From Dinochytrium kinnereticum (Eukaryota > Chytridiomycota > Chytridiomycetes > Chytridiales > Chytridiaceae), in assembly GCA_027604005.1 (NCBI GenBank), contig JADGJT010000073.1, forward strand, positions 14,178 to 76,078: a stretch of DNA of 61,901 bases, written 5' to 3'. Position 1 is the stretch's first letter. Each line of letters starts with the position of its first letter. The position numbers and the translations under genes are program-made. The notes beneath the pieces were generated by a model. It ran no database searches. It was not told the DNA's origin and worked only from the letters and a program-made list of their open reading frames with translations. Below, piece by piece: positions 29,801 to 41,563 of this stretch.

Positions 29801-32787
29801 TTTCTTCCGATAACTTCAAACGACTTCAGAACTGTGCAGTCTCTCTAAGTGCCGCCATCACCGAAAGCAACGCCGGATTCAATGCTTTGAGCTCTCTCAT
29901 TACCCGATTTTACCCTCTCTACCGCCAATATCTTTTGATGTTTCAGCAGCGCCTTCTTGAGTTCCTTATCTTCCATAAGTCCGTTACCAAGCTCACTTAT
30001 ATTCTCGGCATGGCGTTCTCTTTCATGTTTGATGAAGGCTTCTGCGTTCCAGAAGTGCAGGAGAATGACGATAATGCAGAATCAGGCGAAGGCGAGATGG
30101 TCACTGATGGAGTGGGCCTTGGAGATGGGCAGGGAGCGAAAGACGTTAGCGATGAGATTGAGGACCAGGATCAGATTGAGGAGTTAAAAAATGAAAAGCA
30201 GGACTCTGAAGACAAGCCTCAAAACAATCCGAAGACTAAAAACGAGAAGGATGCTGTAGAAATGGACTATGACATTGACGGGGACCTCACAGATGTTAGT
30301 GAGCCAGAAGACGGTGAAGAGGAGGAGCAAGAGGAGGAGGGTGACGAACCCGATGAGAAGATGGGAGGATTGGATCAGGACCTGGCTGATGTTGTTGATG
30401 AACAATTATGGAATGGGGAGGAGCCTAAGGGTCCCGAGAGCGAGGAAAAAACGGAACTAGATGCACCCATGGAGTCTAACGGCGATACCGAAACTGTCGC
30501 GCAATCGCAGCCTGATAAGGCAGAGTCCGATTCGAAAGAGAAGAACGATTCAAAAGACGGCGCGGAGGAAAAGGAAACCATGGATGAGATGAATGAAGCA
30601 GAGAATGGCGAGGAGGAAACGGGCCCTATCAACGAGGACCTTGCCGATAAATTTGAGGAAAATCATGGTATCGACGCAAAGGACCCCAATCCCGTCGAGC
30701 AGCCAACTGAGGAGATGGATCTTCCAGATGATCTGAACCTTGACATGGAAAATGAAGGTGATGATAAGAAAGAAGAATTTGATCGTGGTGACGGCAATGA
30801 TGAGGAAGAGGGCCCTGATGCGAAGGAGGAGTCTGGGAAGATTGAGGACAGCAATGAAACGTCTGCTCCAGACGATGAAGATACAGAGGGTGAAATCTTT
30901 GAAACGTCTGAGCTTGACAAGAAGGAAGAAGAAGGAGGTGATGAGGAAGAAGGGGAAGGGCCCCCAGACAACGTAGATGATGCAACAGTAAACGCTGAGG
31001 CTGACCGAAATCAAGAAGATGGAGGGGAGAATCCAGTCGAAGAGGAAAAGCCCGACGAAGAGGCGATAACGGCATCTAGTAAAGACTCAAAAACCTCGCC
31101 AGACCTGTTTGGGGTCCAACAAGACGGACAGGATGCCGTCGCTGAGCCTACCACTGAGACGGGCGGAAAGTCTTCAGATGAAGCAAACGAAAATACGTCG
31201 GAGCCTCGAGCCCAGGCTTCCCAAGACGGAGAGTCTAGACCTGATGGTTCAGGCGAAGCCGAGACGGCCTCCCGTGCCGATCAGGACCCTAACCCTGAAA
31301 GAAGCATTGGTGATTCACTAAAAAAGTGGATCTCTCGCATCAAATCCATCGCTGATAATATTAACACCGCTGCGGAGCAAGACGCGGATGCCGAGGAGAA
31401 GGACACGATGGATTCCTCTGACCCCAATGCGGATTACGAGTTTGTTTCTGAGCAGCAGAAGGCCAATGCTCAGGCTTTGGCCTCTGCAACAATGGAGCAG
31501 GCGAGAGAGATGGAGAGCTTTGGAAAGATGGATGAGACGGAGGAGAGGGAAGATCCTGACCGAATGGCGGTGGACGATAGTGAAGAGAAGGCAGAGGAGA
31601 AGGAGGCTGGGAAGGAGTCCAGCGCGTTCTTCTCGGACATCGATAAGATCAAGGAGATGGGTGGTGCGGATGACAAGGAGGAGGTTAGCGAGAAAGGGGG
31701 ACAGAAGGGTGACGATGAATCAGGCATGGAGTTGGACAAACCGGAGGACGGTGGAAGAGAGATGATGAGCATGGGGCAGCATGAGGACGAGGAAGAGTTT
31801 GAGCCTATGGAGGTGGATGGTGAGGAGGAGGTCGATCCTAAATCGTACGAAGAGCATAGAAAGGACCTTGAGCTAGCACTTCAAGAATGGAGGAGCAGTG
31901 GACAGAATGCGCAGCAGGCACAGGAGCTGTGGCGGCAATACACTTCGATCACGAGTGACCTCGCGTTCGCTCTCTGCGAATCCCTGCGCCTGATTCTGGA
32001 GCCCACACTCGCGACGAAGCTCAAGGGTGACTACCGAACCGGGAAGCGCCTGAACATGCGCAAAGTTATTCCTTACATTGCCAGTCAGTTTAAAAAGGAC
32101 AAGATCTGGCTTCGACGTACAAAACCCTTTAAGAGGAGCTACCAGATTATGCTGGCAATTGATGACTCGAGGTCCATGGCCGAGTCCAAGAGCATCGAGC
32201 TGGCTTACGAGTCGCTGGCCATCATATCAAAGGCAATGGCTCAGCTCGAGGCGGGTGAGATTGGTGTCGTCAGCTTTGGCGAGATTGTCCGACTCCTTCA
32301 TCCCTTCGAGAACGTCTTTTCGGATGATGCTGGCGCGAACGTGATCAAAAGCTTTACCTTTGCCCAGGAGAGGACAGACGTCAAAAGGATGATGTCGACC
32401 ACTGCCGAGATGCTTAACCACGCAAGGGCGTTCTCAGAGTCTGGAGGCGGGGGAAGACAGGGTGACCTGTGGCAGTTGCAGATCATTGTCTCGGATGGAA
32501 TCTGTGAAGAACACTCGGAGATCAAAGCCCTGGTGAGACGAGCGGCTCAGTCCAAGATCATGGTCGTGTTCATTATCCTTGATCGCAGAGGCGAGAGGGA
32601 CGCCATCATGAAGATCACGAATGTGACCTACAACAAGGATCCGAAGACGGGCCGGATGGCGTTGAAGATGTCGCGGTACATGGATAGCTTCCCGTTTGAC
32701 TACTATTTAGTTCTTAAGGACACCAGCGAGCTGCCAGAGGTTCTTGCCGACACGCTGAGGCAGTACTTTATGTTCATCAATTCCTAA
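14868..32787 (+). CDS. MDN1: Midasin (Rea1/Mdn1), giant AAA+ ATPase of 60S ribosome assembly
   Basis: Dynein-like ATPase that strips assembly factors (Ytm1, Rsa4) from pre-60S particles in nucleolus and nucleoplasm. Start ATG 14868 gives MDAAARDLEAFAID; stop TAA 32785-32787. About 20 short introns leave a protein of roughly 5,400-5,500 residues, normal for the family. Six Walker A motifs appear in order: GPPGVGKT (16335), GETGTGKT (17370), GPTSAGKT (18818), GETGCGKT (19843), GSPGVGKT (21110), GPSGCGKT (22242). Walker B motifs include WVLLDEVNLA, WIVLDELNLAP, FLLDELSLAD, WVLLDELNLA and WILIDNVNLC in AAA6. A long linker (about 23.5-30 kb) precedes an Asp/Glu-rich segment (30060-31850). The C-terminal MIDAS domain starts near RSYQIMLAIDDSRSMAESKS; the metal-binding DxSxS is at 32161-32178. 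Introns confirmed by frame include 15527-15682 and 16007-16057. Exons between 23.8 and 25.8 kb are the least certain. The last big exon (about 28595-32787) carries the acidic region and MIDAS. Confidence 0.96.
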
Positions 32788-32899
32788 GGAGGCGTTGCTC
32801 TCTCCGGCTTCGTATGCGGATTGTTTTTAGGCTTTTTTTTCTTCTTCCTTTCATTTTTTATTTACTTGTTTTGCTTCTAACTTAAAAAATATATATATA

Positions 32900-32905
32900 A
32901 ATAAA
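32900..32905 (+). terminator. AATAAA polyadenylation signal of midasin
   Basis: An AATAAA hexamer lies 113 bp after the midasin stop in an AT-rich stretch (atatatataaataaac). It is the best candidate poly(A) signal. This 160-bp region is also the 3' flank of the convergent minus-strand gene. Confidence 0.55.
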
Positions 32906-32947
32906 CACAATTTCGGTTTCTCTTGCAATAGAATACTTCGTCTATCA

Positions 32948-35900
32948 TTAGAAAGGGATAAGGCGAAGGTGGGATGATAAGAAAAGGCAGGGGAAGTCCT
33001 GGTGGAGGCGAAGGTCGACGTTATGACAGTTTGAAAAGGCGAGGGGAAGGTATGGATGCTGAGTGACGCCTACGAATAAGTAGAAGGTTTCTATGGGGGG
33101 CGGTCCGTGTGGGCTTTGGGTGGAGTGGGCGCTAGTGAGGCTTACCGGTACTATTGACGAGGAGACCACAGCTACAGGAGGTTCTGAAGAATCCAAAAGA
33201 TCGTCAAAAGCATTTTGCTGGATAGCAGTAACTTTGAACATGTCGCCAAAGAACACTCTTTTTCCAAGAACAAAACAACCCCGATCCAAACCCTCAGCAA
33301 AGATAAAGCATTATCTCTCAGACACCGCCGTCTCCAAACCCCCCATAAGTATAGGATCCACCCAAAATACCCGTGAAATGGCAAGATGAGGATCCAGCCA
33401 TTCATTCTTCAAAACCTCGATGGCCACGGGGTCATTGGCTATTTCTGGGGGCACTGAGACTGTGAGGAAAATGTGAGGTCAATCAAGCAGCGGAGTGAAA
33501 AAGGCATGACTTGCATTTTCTGCGTTTTCGGTCGTGACCGTCATCGTGGCAAGGAGGGATGTGCTGCTTTTTTTTTTTTTTTTTTTTGAGGTGGTTAATG
33601 AGACAAACACACACACTAGGTTGGGGGTGGCAGTGAATGCTAAAACGAAGGAAGTAAAAAACGGAGTGAAGCCGTTTATCATGTAACATATAAAGAAGAA
33701 GTACCCCTACTTACCCCCTCTTCCACAATCTCACCCTCTCCAAAAAACTTAACCTTCCTAAAAAACGATCTCAAAGACTTCTCCAAATCCTCATCGTCCC
33801 CCTCCCAAATCTCCCCCGTCGCAAACGTGATAAACCGAACTTTATCCATCAGCGTTCGATTTCGTGAAGGCCACGGTGAAAAGATTCGGTTCACCTTGCT
33901 TCTAAACATCTCATATGTCGAGCTGTTTTTTTTTTAAAGGGAAGTTTAGATGTGACGGGGAGGAGGAAGGGAGAGATACCGGACTGCTGTGCTCCAGGTT
34001 AGGAAGAAGTGGGGGTCCTGAGCGTTGAGGAGGTCGGTGGTGATGTAACGATTCCAGGATGGGAATATCACTGTAGACGGTGATTGTATTTTAGATAATA
34101 ATGGAACGGCATCGGAAGGCAAGAAAGAAGGGGCAGGAAGGGGCGTGAACGACGTTAATGTTTCATTAATGTTTCGTTCTGAAATAAAAGTACTAAACCA
34201 TCCAACAAAACAGAAAAAAAAAAAACAACAACAACAAACCAACGAACCATCAATCCCTCTATCTTTATCCCGAATAAGCCCACGGCAAAGCTTACTCAAT
34301 CTCGAAATACTGCACAAACCAAAGAGGAAATTTTGATTAACCTTATCGACATCCACGCAAAACAAAAAAACAAAACAAAACACCAACAACAAAGCCCAAA
34401 CCTCTTCCCCTCGGCCTTCTCCAAAATCCCCCCAAGCTCCACCCCCTCCCCACCCAGAAACATCACCCAAACAGCCGCAACAACCAAAACAGCACACTCA
34501 ATGAGCCCCTCCCCACTTCCTCCACAAAACGTCTCGCCATAAAGTCTCTTGCACCCCCGAGCAAGGGCCCCCATAAACATCTCAACCCTTTCCTTAACCA
34601 GATCCGGCCATCGTGTGGCAGCTGTTGATGCAGTCGTCGGCCTCACATACTGATCAAAGAAATCTTCAACGGCTTCTTCAAACGTAATGTCGTATCCTTG
34701 ATGGTTTTGGAAGAGGATGGCTTGGGTGCCGAGGTGGATTGGGGAGGAGAGAGAGATGTAGAGACTGTCGTCGGCTTCAACATCGGAGGAGTCGAACGAT
34801 AGCTCGAGTATAGGTGAGGCGGGAGGTGATGCCGATTTCTTTGCATTGATGGGGGGTATCGTGGTCTCTCCGCTGGTGGGGGGTGGAGATGTCTTTCGCT
34901 TGGGTTTACTCGGCTGAGCCTTCTCTTTCCCCTTAGAGGATTTAGAAGGTAAAGCAACACTATCCTTCGATGTTGATTTGACATTGGATGGAGCAGATTT
35001 CTTGGCTTCCTTTGATATGGCCCCCAAAAACTTCTGATCCACCTTTTTGTCCTTTCGTTCCTGAAGATGACCACCCCTCCTTCTCTTGCGATTGTTCACG
35101 AGCGGAACCTCCACCTCCTCATCTTCCACCCCGCCATTGGTCACCGTAACGTCCTTGACATCAAAAAAGTCTTCATCCTCAATATCATCTTCCACCTGAT
35201 CGCTCTTCTCCTTGCCAGCCTTCCCGTTTACACGAGAAGATCCAAGCCGTCGGTGCAAAGTGGTGGTGGGATTGGAGGGAAGTGGGTGGGGTCGTCCGTT
35301 TGATTTTGAAGGTTTGAAAACGGGGTCGGAGGATGCAGAGGTGTGGGAGGCCGAAGAGAATGATGAGGGTGAGGGGGATGGAAACTTATCTCCGCCGTTG
35401 GGTAGGAGGTTTAGTGTGGGGAGGGAGGCGTTAGAGCGTGATGGGTTCGGATTGGATGGGTCGTTGGGTCGTGATGGAATTTTGAGTCTTAAAGGCTCTT
35501 TGGCTTGTGATTGAAGGATAGATTTGGAGCCGGTGAAATAGTTCACCCTCGGAGAGGGAGCTTTTGACGGGATCAAAGTGGACACCAAAGCCTCCTTCCT
35601 CTCGCTGAAAGTCCTCGCCTCCTCAAACGAACCATAAAACTGATCCAAAAGGCGTTTCCCATTGCCCCCACTCCCCACTTTCCCCCCTCGCACAAAATCA
35701 TCCACCATCTCCACAACGCCTTTCTCAAGCTCCCTTCCAACCCTTTCCTCAGCTTTCAAAAACCCTTTGACCAACTCTTCCCCCAGTCGAACCTCCTTAA
35801 AAGCCCCCATCCCGACTTTTCTCTTCTGCTCCTTGGCGGCATCATCCCCGACCGCTTTAGAGGCCTCAACACCCCTCAAAGCACTTCCGCAGAGCGCGTT

Positions 35901-36071
35901 CAGGAGACGTTGATGACGATGGGGCTCTGGAAAGAGAGGGTCGAGGAGGGAGATGAGGGCGGAGATGGAGTGGGTGAGCTTTGTTGAGATGGATTGGAGG
36001 TCGGGAGTGAGGGCCTTGAGATTTGCGGTGGCGTTTGAAACGGTATTTGATACGATTTTGTGGTCTTTCAA
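32948..36071 (-). CDS. Uncharacterised basic, Ser/Pro-rich protein
   Basis: No family is recognised. The start ATG 36071-36069 opens a long first exon (to about 34400). It has a helical N-terminus (residues 1-170: LQSISTKLTHSISALISLLD, FLKAEERVGRELEKGVVEMV) and a disordered middle rich in Ser, Pro and charged residues. An acidic block (VEDDIEDEDFFDVKD) and a likely nuclear localisation signal (NNRKRRRGG) follow. The folded C-terminal part has ITFEEAVEDFFDQYV and WPDLVKERVEMFMGALARG. Later exons carry VIFPSWNRYITTDLLNAQD (about 34060-34010), DKVRFITFATGEIWEGDDED (33860-33790) and conserved-looking segments near 33420-33300 and 33240-33160 (NAFDDLLDSSEPPVAVVSSS). Splice joins and the 3' end are uncertain. 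A nuclear location is inferred from the basic cluster only. Confidence 0.5.
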
Positions 36072-36267
36072 CTCGGTGCTATTGTTGTTCGTTTTTTGTT
36101 TTGTTTTTTTTGTTTTTTTTGGTAGAGGCAGATTTGTGTTATTAAAAACTTAAAAAGTAGGAGAAAAAGAAGGGGTATTCGTAATAAACTCAAGAGGCAG
36201 TATGGAAAAAAAATGAGGAAATAGAGATAACAAAACAAAACTGCTTGAAGAAAACGCGAGACTTGTT

Positions 36268-37903
36268 TCAAAAAAGTGGGAAAGATGGTTTTTCATACCG
36301 AAGGAGGAGGCTCTGCCCAGCGTCCTTCAAACACGTGAGAAGTTCCTCGCCCTCTGCGATATCGCGTAAGGTCACCAGAAAACAATATGGCCTTTAGAAA
36401 AAGAGAAATTAAAGACTTTATATAAGCTATCCATAACCGAAAGAGAATAAAAAAACAAGAGACAAAAAAAAAGAAGAGAGAACTAACCAATCCATGATAT
36501 TCATAACGACTAACTCTACATTCGCATGAGCGAATGGGTCAGCATTAGCGGCTCCAACATCCTCTAACGCGTCTCTGGCGTCTCTGATCTGATCCACAGC
36601 ACATGAAAAGATAAGAAAAAGTTAGAAGAAAAACAAAAAAACAGAGTAAAAACTGATGCTCCACACCTTAGTAATCCAAGAGTAAATCCCGTTAGAAACA
36701 GACCCGTTCACTACAAGCTCATTCGTCAGTGTGCCGGACTCAATGTCGTAATTTGTAGAATAAAGAAAGCCAGCCTCTTTCATGACAGCTTCCCGTATCT
36801 TGACATTGGATATTCCGAGCTCAACATTCTGTGTGTTAAAGAATTATGTTTTGTTTTAAAAGGAAGAAAGGGGAGCGTCACCTTCTTTTCAATGTTGAGA
36901 CGGTGAAAGATGCTGGCTTTTTGCTCCATATGGTATTCAATGCGGCCTTCGTACATACCGATGATTTGGTGCTGGTGGGTCAAGAAATTAGGAGAGGGAG
37001 GGACGTGGATATTGAGCTTACTTTTGCCATTTGCTTGGTGGCTCGGACCTGGTTCGTGAGGTTTTAGGTTGTGAGAGGAGATAGAAATACGTATAAAAGG
37101 CAAAAAAGAGTTAACTCTAAAAAAGGACATGGAACAAGATATGCAAAGAAGGAGAGAGATAACTGACGGTATCAAAGAAAAAGCAGGGGAAAGTAGTGAG
37201 GGACAAGAAAAGGTCAACTCACACATTCCTTCCCGCTAGGATCATCAAGCACCTTCACAAAATATTGAAACTGATAAGGCTCGTAGGTCCTGACCGTCTT
37301 CTCCCGGATCTTGTCGACATCATCGAAACACCCAGACCCGTATATGTGAACGACGATGGACTGAATAGCACCGCGATAAGAGAACAAACAAACAAACAAG
37401 AACACTGAAAGAAAAAAAGCACAGGTGTCTACCTGCGATAAGAGGTCCCAACTTGTGATAGGCAGGACGTACGGGATCCCGTCGTCAACGACGTGAACGT
37501 TGGCGCTAACAGACGTCTTTGCCCAATGGCTCTTCTCGTCAAACGAGTAGAGCCTACAAGTCTGTGGGATGTTTTTGATCCCGCTGCACCTTTTGGTGAG
37601 CCATTGCCTCTAAGCACGCCACGGGGGGGTGTGGTTTGAGCAATGGGTATGAGGGAGGCAATGGATGAGCACAGAATGGAAGACGAGTGTTAGAGGACTG
37701 AGAATGGACGGCTTCCATGCGCAGCAGAAACAGAAGAAGGAAGCATCATCTCTTCTTACGATGCAGTCGTCGTAGGTCCACCGCGCCAGCAGAGACAGCC
37801 ACGGCCGTCTCTGGCCGTCCCTGCTGACGACCTGGTGCCGCTCGTCGTGGTAGTGCTCCTTGATCACGGCATGGTCCTGGCGCTCCCGTCGTCCGCGGCC
37901 CAT
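36268..37903 (-). CDS. SET-domain protein (putative lysine methyltransferase), divergent
   Basis: About seven small exons, ATG 37903-37901 to TGA 36270-36268. The N-terminal half (WLSLLARWTYDDCIV, RQWLTKRCSGIKNIPQTCRL, YVLPITSWDLLSQ, VVHIYGSGCFDDVDKIREK) matches nothing I know. A SET-N-like segment follows: VRATKQMAKHQIIGMYEGRI (about 37045-36920), then an insert, and a SET-C-like segment FAHANVELVVMNIMDWPYCF then LVTLRDIAEGEELLTC (36540-36310). These correspond to the usual ATKDIxKGqxIgeYeG, PNxxxxxv and lxalrDIxxGEELl blocks. The canonical NHSC motif reads ANADPF here and the catalytic Tyr after EELL is missing (TCLKDAG), so activity is doubtful. The insert between the halves recalls split SET domains. 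Joins such as GAT TG|G CCA fit the frame. The SET call is from short motifs. Confidence 0.55.
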
Positions 37904-37942
37904 GCCATCCGACAATTGAGAAATGAATGATATTTTTGCAAC

Positions 37943-37984
37943 GCATATTCGCATGAATATCCGCATGGATATCCGCATGGATGT
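37943..37984 (+). repeat. Short tandem repeat, period 12 (ATATCCGCATGG)
   Basis: Three or four imperfect copies of a 12-base unit around atatccgcatgg follow one another, and related gcatg words recur at 37991 and 38009. The GATATC and GCATGC-like cores are palindromic. They lie 40-80 bp upstream of the SET gene start. Confidence 0.7.
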
Positions 37985-38130
37985 CTCTCGGCATGTGCAA
38001 TATCCCTCGGCATGTTTCAGAGGAACGTGTGGTAGATACCAGCATTGGTTTCCACCTGCGGCTGCCTGCTGTTCCATTTTCTCAATCAATCGCATCTGCA
38101 TCTCTCCTCTCAACTGCCTCGCCTGCCCTC

Positions 38131-38190
38131 CATCCGTCCATCCGTCCGTCCCTCCCTCCCTGCCTGCCTGCCTGCCTGCCTGCCTGCTGC
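38131..38190 (+). repeat. CCGT/CCTC/TGCC tetranucleotide repeat
   Basis: Tetranucleotide units drift from CCGT through CCTC into a clean (TGCC)6-7 run at 38161-38187, about 130 bp upstream of the transketolase ATG. Confidence 0.85.
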
Positions 38191-38317
38191 CCTGCGCTCC
38201 TGCGAGTCCGTCATCGTCCGTCTACTCCACCCGTCCTGCTGACACCTGCCCCGCACCCCTCCACTGCAAGCACCCGTTGCCCTCCTCCCGCCGTAGCCTC
38301 TCTGAACCTGTAGTAGA

Positions 38318-41300
38318 ATGTCTGCCATCCTCCCTGTCGATGAGCTCCACCATGCCGCGACCATTGCGCGTGGTCTTGCGATGGACGCCGTCACCGCATG
38401 CAAATCAGGTGGGGATCATCACACCTCGACGCTCTTTCCTTCCATCTGTTGATGCTTGGGCGTTTGTTTCCCTTCCAAACCACCACTCCCCCCCACCTGC
38501 CTACCCTCTTGAGTCGTCCTCCACCCAGCCTTTCTCCTTTTTTTTTGTCTCCCATTCTAACCTTCAGTCATTCAACGCGCGCGACAGGGCATCTTGGTCT
38601 TCCCCTTGGTTGCGCAGATGTTGGTGCCGCGCTCTTTGGAAGCCTCCTGAGCTACAACCCCAAGGACGCCAAGTGGGTCAACAGGGACCGGTGAGTTTCC
38701 GCTTTGTTCCCACCGCTGTCGAGTGCATTGTCCATGACCTTCATTCATTATGCTGACCTGATCTCTTCCCTTGCTTATTGCTTCATCCTCAACGCGTTCC
38801 TCACCCCTGTTTCTTCTTTCTATTCACCAGATTCGTTCTCTCCGCCGGGCACGGAAGGTAGGCTTAGTTTAATGCGTCTTTTATTATATTGCTCGTTCGT
38901 TTCGATATGCATGTTGCTGATCACCATGAATTCTTTATCGTTTGTTTTATTGTTTTTCTTTTTGCCCTCGACAGTATGTTCTTGTACAGCTGGTTGCACC
39001 TGGCCAACTACAACGTCTCGCTCGACGAGGTCAAGAGGTGTGTATCTCTCCCTTCCTATACCATTATTCGCTTAACAACAGATGCTCCGTTCTCTAAATT
39101 TTCTTACAATCACCACATTCGAAAGCTTCCGTAAGCTTCACTCCATCACTCCCGGTCACCCCGAGTTCGGAGAGACTGACGGTGTCGAGGCCACCACCGG
39201 TCCCCTTGGCACCGGTATCTCGTCCGCTGTTGGTATTGCCGTTGCCCAGAAGATGACAGAGGCAAAGTTCAACACGGAGCAGCACAAGATCTTTGACGCT
39301 CGTGTTGTTGTTCTGGCTGGTGATGGGTGCCTTCAGGAGGGTGTTTCTCATGAGGCTTGTTCCTTTGCGGCTCATGAGGGGCTTGACAACCTTATTGTCA
39401 TCTACGATGCCAACGAGGTGAGTTTTTCGTTTTGAAGGAAATAGGGCGGATGGCATGTTGGAACCGGCGTTTATTTCCATTTCATCTTTAATTTGTTTAA
39501 AAGTTCGGCTAGCCTTGAGAATTTCCGCTTTTTTCGTCTCTTTGTTTCTTTCTAAATCACTCACGCATCACTTTCACTCTCTTCTTTTCGTCTATCCTTA
39601 CAAAAAAAGGTCACCCTTGATGCCATGGCCTCCAAGACCCAGTCCGAGGATACTGCTGCTCGCTACCGCGCCTACGGCTGGGACGTCTGCCAGGTCGGCG
39701 GTCATGATATCCAAGCCTTTGCCGACGCCTACCGCGCCGCCAGGTCTAACCTCAACTCCCGCCCCAAGATGATCATCATCAAGACCATCATTGGCTATGG
39801 CATCTCTGAAGTCGCCGGCACCAACAAGGCCCACGGCGAAGCCGGTGTCAAGTTTGTCGTTGAGTCCAAGCAGAAGCTGGGCATCCCCGCCAACACCAAC
39901 TTTTACGTCTCTGACCGCGTTAAGACCTTTTTTGGAAAGCGCACCGATGAGCTTATCGCCGCCTATGATGCTTGGAACGTCAAGTACGCTGCCTGGAAGT
40001 CAGCCAACCCTTCCTTGGCCACCCTCTTGGAGGATGGCGTCAAGTTTTATGTGCCCCCTCGTGAGGAGCTTTTGAAGGCTATTCCGGTCTTTGCGGATGC
40101 CGAGATTGCCACCAGGAAGGCCGGGGAGGCTTGCTTGCAGCCTCTTGCGCAGGCTATGCCGCTGCTGTTATCTGGGTCGGCGGATTTGCATGGATCGACT
40201 TTGAACTATATTAAGGGGGTTGGGGACTTTTCGAGGGAGAATAGGGCTGGGAGGAACCTTTACTATGGGATTCGTGAGTTTGGGATGGGGTGTATTGTGA
40301 ATGGCGTAAGTTTCTTCTTTTCTCTTTTTATGATCCTTTCTTTTCGTCATGAGTATAGAGTGCGCTATTTCATTTATTTTTTTTTGTACAGTTTTTTGGT
40401 TTCTGGGAAAGCGAGGGGCATGCCTCTATTGCTCTGTTTTTTGTCCCCCGTTTTACTTGTTTCAAGAATCTCTTTTACAGAGCCCTTTGCTGAATTTAAC
40501 ATTTAGATTGGATACCACGGCCTTTGGAGGGGCTCTGGCGCCACCTTCTTCACCTTCTCTGATTTCCTGAGACCCGCCATCCGTCTCGCCGCCTTGGCTA
40601 AGCTTCCCATTTTCCACATATTCACTCACGACTCTGTCGGTGTTGGAGAGGATGGACCCACTCACCAGCCTGTTGAGACCCTGTCGGCTTGCAGGGCTAT
40701 CCCCAACTTGGATGTTATTAGGTGAGTTCTCTTGTTCTTGAGGGTCGGATGAGATCCTTTCATTTCATTGGAGTGCTGACTTTTTTTTCTTCTTTTCCTT
40801 TCTCCATGTCTGTTTGTCTTTTTTTTTGTTTTAAAGGCCTGCTGACCCTGAGGAGACTGCTGGAGCGTTTGTTGCGGCTGTTGAGAGGGTGGATGGACCC
40901 ACTATCCTTGTTTTGTCGCGTCAGAACTTGCCTTACATGAAGTTTGTCACTCCTGAGTTTAGGCGTGAGGGTGTCTTCAAGTGAGTCCTTTTTTGTTTAG
41001 CTTTGTTGCTGGTCTTGTCTTGGTTGAGGGTTGCTTGGTCTATGGGTTGTTTCAGCGATGATTGCTTTCTTTGAATGATGATGACCTTAAATTTGGGTTT
41101 GGCTACAACATTATTCACTCACCATTGCTGTTTTTTATCAAATATTATCTCCCCCACCCACCAAAAAATTAAAAAAAAAAACATCAACAGGGGCGGCTAC
41201 GTTTTGATCAAGGAAACCGCGCCCCTCAAGCACATTCTCATGGCCTCCGGCTCTGAAGTCCAGCACGCCGTTGCCGCCGCCGCCACCCTCGGCCCCTCGA

Positions 41301-41563
41301 CCCGAGTTGTCTCCTTCCCCTCTTTCTTTAGGTTTGACCAGCAACCCCAGTCTTACAAGGATGAGGTGCTCCCCCCCACTGTGAGGGCGCGCGTTGCGAT
41401 CGAGGCTGGAGTTGGGATGAGCTGGTGGAAGTATGTTGGGTTGGATGGAAAGGTTGTTGGGATTGAGAGGTTTGGACTTTCGGCCCCTGGGGGTATTGTT
41501 ATGAAGGAGCTTGGGATTACTGCGGAGGGGGTTTTGGAGGCTGTGAAGGGGTTGGGGGTTTAG
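38318..41563 (+). CDS. TKL1: Transketolase
   Basis: Thiamine-diphosphate enzyme of the non-oxidative pentose phosphate pathway, moving two-carbon ketol units between sugar phosphates in the cytosol. Exon 1 (38318-38408) gives [20 protein letters not shown]; exon 2 (38588-38690) gives [18 protein letters not shown]; a 27-bp exon (38831-38857) gives FVLSAGHG. Later exons carry [20 protein letters not shown], the ThDP motif from [12 protein letters not shown] to IYDANE (39325-39417), [44 protein letters not shown], the catalytic Glu in [13 protein letters not shown] (40267), [39 protein letters not shown] (40626-40676), [19 protein letters not shown] and [14 protein letters not shown]. Stop TAG is 41561-41563. 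All catalytic regions are present. REF in place of the yeast REH near the catalytic Glu is a variant also seen in bacterial enzymes. No peroxisomal tail (ends GLGV), so dihydroxyacetone synthase is unlikely. Confidence 0.95.

Larger units (their letters stand above)
37904..38317. promoter_or_regulatory. Divergent intergenic region, SET gene / transketolase
   Basis: This 414-bp spacer between divergent start codons holds a tandem ATATCCGCATG repeat (37943-37984) and a pyrimidine-rich tetranucleotide tract (38131-38190). It presumably contains both promoters. No TATA box is obvious. Confidence 0.45.

Noticed and set aside
30550..31075. Long minus-strand frames inside the midasin gene
   Set aside because: They are antisense of the Asp/Glu-rich repeat region; codon bias of that region keeps the other frames open.
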